64,000 bases of DNA from Maniola hyperantus (lineage: Eukaryota; Arthropoda; Insecta; Lepidoptera; Nymphalidae), in contig NC_048547.1 in NCBI RefSeq assembly GCF_902806685.2, positions 14,767,196-14,831,195 on the forward strand, in the 5' to 3' direction. Below the pieces are notes generated by a model, which was not told where the DNA came from, did not search any database, and saw nothing but the letters and a program-made list of their open reading frames with translations. Both the position numbers and the translations under genes were made by a program. Below, piece by piece: positions 60,086 to 64,000 of the stretch. Positions within the stretch are counted from its first letter, which is position 1; each line of letters starts with the position of its first letter.

Positions 60086-62006
60086 GGTGCATGCCTAATC
60101 TAAGTGCGTGCACCGGCTGGGCACCGATCAAGATGAAGACTACACAATTTTCAAAAGAATATTATCAAGATTCAAGACTCAATTAGAACAAAAAGAAGAA
60201 AATAATTCCACGTCCTATATTAAAAATCAAGAAACACTAACATCAAGAAATAAGCCAAAAAAAATGAATCGCTTATGAACAGAAGACATCTCAAGCTTCA
60301 TTGATCGGCCCAGCATCATCGTGCGTCCAGGGTTATCCCGGCCACAACTAGGAGGTGTCCAGGGTATTCCCGGCCCAGTTCGAGGAGTCCAGGGTTTTCC
60401 CGGCCCACCAAGAAGAAAGAAGAGACGCAGACTCCAGACCTCCGGACCTGATGAGCGAAATCACCCCTGACGACGACGGCGACTACACGGCGGTCACGAA
60501 ATTGATTAATAAAATGTGTCGCTAATAGTTAAAGTAAGTGCAATTTATCTCTCGTAATGGGCAAATAGGTAGAATGTGTAGCTATTGTATTTTTTTTTTG
60601 GGTAGATAATTTAATTTTGTACGTATAGGATAGGAGAATATTGGTAATTTTTTTAAATAATAAATAATACTTGCTCCACTATCTACTCATAAGTACCCTT
60701 CGTGCTTCATTTGTAAGATTTTATATAGTGTGTAGGATAGTTTAAAATAATAATAGATAATTAATAAATGAATAAGTAGGTACTTACTTCTTTCGTAAAT
60801 ATTCGGTGTTAAAATCGAAATATAATAATTCAGAGAATTATAACGGTGTCATCGCGTGGTCAACGACACACGCGTACCCGAACATTTTGTATTGTTATAC
60901 GAGACAATGGTTTTGCTCGAGATGCAATTTGCAAATACAAGGAAATGAATATGAAATAAGGAGAATTTTTTCCCCTACAGACGTTTTTCGTCTAGTTTCG
61001 TGCAAGTTTTGACGATGTAAGACTATACCCGGCTTTGACAAATTAGGACTCTGCAAACCAAAGGCTTGATCACCCTTCGGCTGTAGAAGTGCTATAGGTA
61101 TAAAATATACAATATTTATTTTGGGATTGAGACACACTGACGTAGGAAGATGATTATTATTTATTTATTTGGACGCGATGTTTTGCGCATATTTAGTACC
61201 TCCTCATTCAACTATATATTTGTCTAGACTCTTGATCATTATCTACCGCGCTGGTGTTAGTGAAAGACCTAGAATTTTTATGAAAAGTTGAATGTTATTG
61301 AAATACTTATTGAAAGAAATAAGTTTGATGAAGATTATAAGTGTTATGAAAAATGCTCGCAAGCATGTTAGGTTAAATATTGATTAGGAGAGTACGCGCC
61401 GCGTTTGTTGATTTGTTTATTTATTTGTATTATGTGAAGAAGTAACTTGAAAGGAAGATGAAGACTAGGAGAGATTTATTTTGACTGTCCAGGAAATATG
61501 AATACCTGAGATGTTTACTTAATAATAGGTATTATTATGGGTTATAGAATAGAAACCTTATATTTACCGTCTTACGACGATGCTATACGACAGCTGTATA
61601 CTTATGATGACGACGATTTGATAGGTCAAAGAATCTTTTGAAGTCGATTTGTGAAATCGATACCTCAACTTATACATATCTACCTATGATGCTATTTTGA
61701 GACTATTTTATTATGATGAGATTTTTCGAAACTTTTGTAAAAGTTAAATCCTTGACTGTGCACTTAATAGATTACGATTTTTATATTTATATAAGTAAGG
61801 TTAAAAGTATGCCCATACGAAGTAAGAGATAAGATAAATTGCACTTTAAGCACAGGAAGTAACTAAAAAAAAATGTTTCCTTACATAATTTTAATTTTAT
61901 TTAGCATTAGATTTTATTTTTGTGATTGTCATCATCTTTTCTTCTGATTCGATGTAGCGTCTAACATTTTTTTTCTTTTAAGGGGAGGGGTAACCGCATA
62001 CATTTT
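60086..62006 (+). other. Internal non-coding region of the LTR element
   Basis: Near 60,328-60,402 the unit GTCCAGGG-TTCCCGGCCC(A) occurs three times with short spacers. The frame 60,806-61,012 (68 residues, with WFCSRCNLQ) has one CxxC pair but no other motif. The remainder is AT-rich and closed by stops in all frames. Confidence 0.7.
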
Positions 62007-62015
62007 CAGGGGAGT
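61977..62015 (+). other. Polypurine tract
   Basis: TTTTAAGGGGAGGGG lies 20 bp upstream and AGGGGAGT touches the 3' LTR start TGTAATATG. Either could prime plus-strand synthesis; the latter is correctly placed. Confidence 0.75.
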
Positions 62016-62285
62016 TGTAATATGTACGAATTGTCAGTTTAAGTAACATAAAAATGCAACTCCTCAATATATCAAAGTAGGTTGCCTGCACATCGGATTG
62101 AAAGAGAGGTGATGCAAAATTATGTAGGTTAGGTCGTTAAGCAATAAGTTTAAAACAATAGTATGTAAGATTTCTTTATTAGTATTGTTAGTCCATAAGC
62201 AAGAGTAGATCATAAGCCGGCTCTCAATAAACATCTTCCACCGTTGCCGCATTTAATTATTACCATACGGCCACAACATATCTCA
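62016..62285 (+). repeat. 3' LTR, 270 bp
   Basis: It differs from the 5' LTR at three positions that I see, all within TGTAGGTTAGGTCGTTAAG. Confidence 0.9.
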
Positions 62286-62289
62286 CTAC

Positions 62290-63007
62290 GCTTATCAGAC
62301 ATTAGCAATACAGAAAAGCCATCTTACAGAATTGCAAGAGAATTTTATGCGTGACATAATATACTTAAAAGGGAAAGGACAAAAACCTACGATTAATATA
62401 ATATTTACGTTTTCTTCAAATTAGCTTCTTTAAATCCTCAAGATCTCAGCAGACCTAAAAGCTTATCTTCCTTAATGCTATCTCCTAATGTTAAGGACAT
62501 CAAGAAGAAACCATCCTCAAAATCTGAGAGATCTAGCAATGCCAAGACTGCTTCCGCCAAAAATGAATAGAAAAAAACGAATACTACCTAGAGAATTCTA
62601 AAAATATTTTTTTTTTACTTTTTTATAAATTCAATATTATACTCTCAAAGCCTTAAAAGGCTATCTCTAAGTCCAGAGTAAGAATCTTGTAAGTAATTTA
62701 TTAGAAGAGTTCAGAAGCAATAGGTAATATGATTTGGCCGCGGCGACTGCTCTGTATGCAAATGCGATGGACCCTATCTGCCTTTAACCCAATAGGTATC
62801 GCGGCATTCGACCTTTCACTGAGTAGCGCTAGCAAAAAACCTGCTGAACATTTTTTAATAGGTATTTTAAAAAACAAATTGCCTTTTGAAAACTCCCAGC
62901 CCGAAGACGAGTTATTTTTTTGTCCTCTCACGTTTCCAATATTGGTGGTGATTAAAGGAATTTTACTTTTTGTTCATTTTACTGATCATTTTATAAACAC
63001 TGGGTTA
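62290..63007. other. No recognisable gene
   Basis: The frame 62,729-63,019 (+) and an overlapping minus frame are the longest; neither has motifs or splice sites I can support. AT-rich. Confidence 0.3.
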
Positions 63008-63009
63008 TA

Positions 63010-63358
63010 CAGGGTGTAACCAGAACTCTAGCAAGAACTTAGCGTTATTGTTATACTAACTATCTAAACACAATCCAATACTAATAACCATTTGCCTCAT
63101 TTAGTAATTTAGTATTTTTTCAAACCCACAATGTATAGCGTGCAAAACTGGAGTCAATGCCCTACCTACGACGCGACATTGACTCAGAGTGGCCTACTTA
63201 CGTAACGTTCGTTGACCTCTAGCATCAGTCACATGATTTTTTTGCAATATATCTGAGACTTTTACAAAATATAGGATATATTTTTTCTTTTTTTTTTGTG
63301 GTGTCATATCAGTACTATCACCTGTCTTTGTTTTTGCCAGCGTTCTGGTTACACCCTG
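63010..63358. mobile_element. TA-flanked element, CAGGGTGTAACCAGAAC ends
   Basis: 349 bp with ends CAGGGTGTAACCAGAACTCT and the complement of CAGGGTGTAACCAGAACGCT, TA on both sides. Non-coding, Tc1/mariner-like by its duplication. It serves as the empty-site reference for the interrupted copy at 38,543. Confidence 0.85.
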
Positions 63359-63485
63359 TATTTCTTTAAACAGTTGTTTTTCATTTGTATAAGCTGCCTT
63401 GATAATTTTCTAGCTTAAATCCTGATATGATATTCCTGAAACTGGACTTTTTTGCTCAACGTTTGTGATAGTTTCAAAAAAGTGA

Positions 63486-63550
63486 TAAGGCAAATGTGAC
63501 AAGGCATCTTCTAGGCAAGGCAAAGTAGGCCTCATCGTAGGTTTTATTAA
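63486..63550 (+). repeat. LINE 3' UTR fragment
   Basis: AAGGCATCTTCTAGGCAAGG and GTAGGCCTCATC resemble the post-coding region of the LINE at 34,850. Confidence 0.45.
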
Positions 63551-63576
63551 GCACTGTCGTCAGTGTAACTTTATCT

Positions 63577-63766
63577 AAATATATAAAAGAAAAAGATGAC
63601 TGACTGACTGGCTGACTGATCTATCAAGTATCAGCGCACAGCTCAAACTACTGGACGGATCGGGCTTAAATTTGGCATGCAGATAGCTATTATTACGTAG
63701 GCATATGCTAAGAAAGTATTTTTGAAAATTCCACCCCTAAGGGGGTGAAAGCAAGCATAAGCTAGT
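63577..63766 (+). mobile_element. Helitron-like element, 3' hairpin lost
   Basis: ATATATAAAAGAAAAAGATG, GACTGATCTATCAAGTATCA and GGACGGATCGGGCTTAAATT are present. Before GCATAAGCTAGT the GGACGAAGTCGCG hairpin is deleted. Confidence 0.75.
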
Positions 63767-63769
63767 CAT

Positions 63770-64000
63770 ACAATAAAAGAAGATATAAGATATTCATGAA
63801 TGGTTTTATTATTTTTAAGGTGTGATGGTTCTTAGAATTATTTAACATTTTTTGCCAACTCTACCTTTCGTCCTTTGCGAATTTCATTTTTTCTTACTTA
63901 TGACAACGTATATGTTAATAGGCGGCCACAATAAAAAGATATGACGATAAGACATCCATGTTTTCTTATTAAGACAATTGCTATGGTTTCGTTAGCAAGG
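63770..64000. other. Unassigned window end
   Basis: AT-rich; no feature recognised before the window stops. Confidence 0.3.

Larger units (their letters stand above)
59798..62285 (+). mobile_element. Non-autonomous LTR retrotransposon, no gag/pol
   Basis: Two 270-bp LTRs in the same orientation bound 1,948 bp of internal DNA. CTAC flanks both ends (59,794-59,797 and 62,286-62,289), a 4-bp duplication as in some Ty3/gypsy lineages. A TGGCGACC primer-binding site follows the first LTR and AGGGGAGT precedes the second, fixing + orientation. I noticed three LTR differences. No internal frame resembles gag, protease, reverse transcriptase or integrase. It must rely on a partner element for movement. 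A solo LTR lies at 54,376-54,645. Confidence 0.9.

Noticed and set aside
60806..61012. CxxC-containing frame inside the LTR element as a possible gag zinc knuckle
   Set aside because: A gag knuckle needs CX2CX4HX4C; only one cysteine pair is present and the frame is 68 residues.
1..64000. Search for CRISPR arrays, rRNA, bacterial operons or integrated viral genomes
   Set aside because: No regularly spaced direct repeats with unique spacers, no rRNA signatures and no viral structural or replication genes were seen; the only retroelement proteins are the copia and LINE remnants listed.

Overview
The window is AT-rich, repeat-saturated nuclear DNA from a lepidopteran insect (moth or butterfly). 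The assignment rests on several interspersed families I recognise from Lepidoptera: Helitron-like elements ending in a hairpin plus CTAGT, tRNA-derived SINEs with (GAT)n tails, GGGTTCCGTACC repeats, and non-LTR retrotransposon tails with the GGTTCTTCTCGGTAGGAA motif. Nothing prokaryotic is present. No rRNA, canonical tRNA gene, CRISPR array or intact transposase or reverse transcriptase gene was found.

Layout. Positions 1-12,300 hold GGGTTCCG repeats, SINE and Helitron-like copies, a perfect 122-bp palindrome, and a TAA-flanked MITE at 11,749. A PIF/Harbinger-like MITE (12,632-13,082) precedes a possible host exon at 13,362. From 14 to 35 kb there are large foldback MITEs (14.1, 15.99 and 23.13 kb), a 36-bp minisatellite (20.48 kb), nested MITEs, a decayed RTE-like LINE split by a second LINE, and a possible minus-strand exon at 33.0 kb. 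From 38.5 to 44.6 kb there are nested TIR elements, one of them split by a Ty1/copia element (40,091-44,294, minus strand) that has nearly identical 208-bp LTRs but broken coding sequence.

Immediately after the copia complex, on the + strand, three short segments (44,607-44,632, 44,708-44,787 and 45,303-45,510) have splice sites and a continuous reading frame across all junctions. This is my best candidate for real host coding sequence: a gene encoding one predicted membrane helix, which I could not name. A less certain terminal exon lies at 48,848-48,949.

The right third contains a MITE holding a hAT-type MITE holding a solo LTR (54.2-55.0 kb). A complete LTR element of the same family sits at 59,798-62,285. 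It has 270-bp LTRs, a 4-bp target duplication, a primer-binding site and a polypurine tract, but only about 1.95 kb of internal DNA with no recognisable gag or pol. It looks like a non-autonomous LTR family.

The window therefore reads as introns or intergenic DNA around at least one host gene, built by repeated rounds of transposition. Many insertions can be ordered because another copy in the same window shows the empty site. Repeat boundaries are by eye; those with target-site duplications are accurate to the base or nearly so, the others to roughly 5-20 bp.
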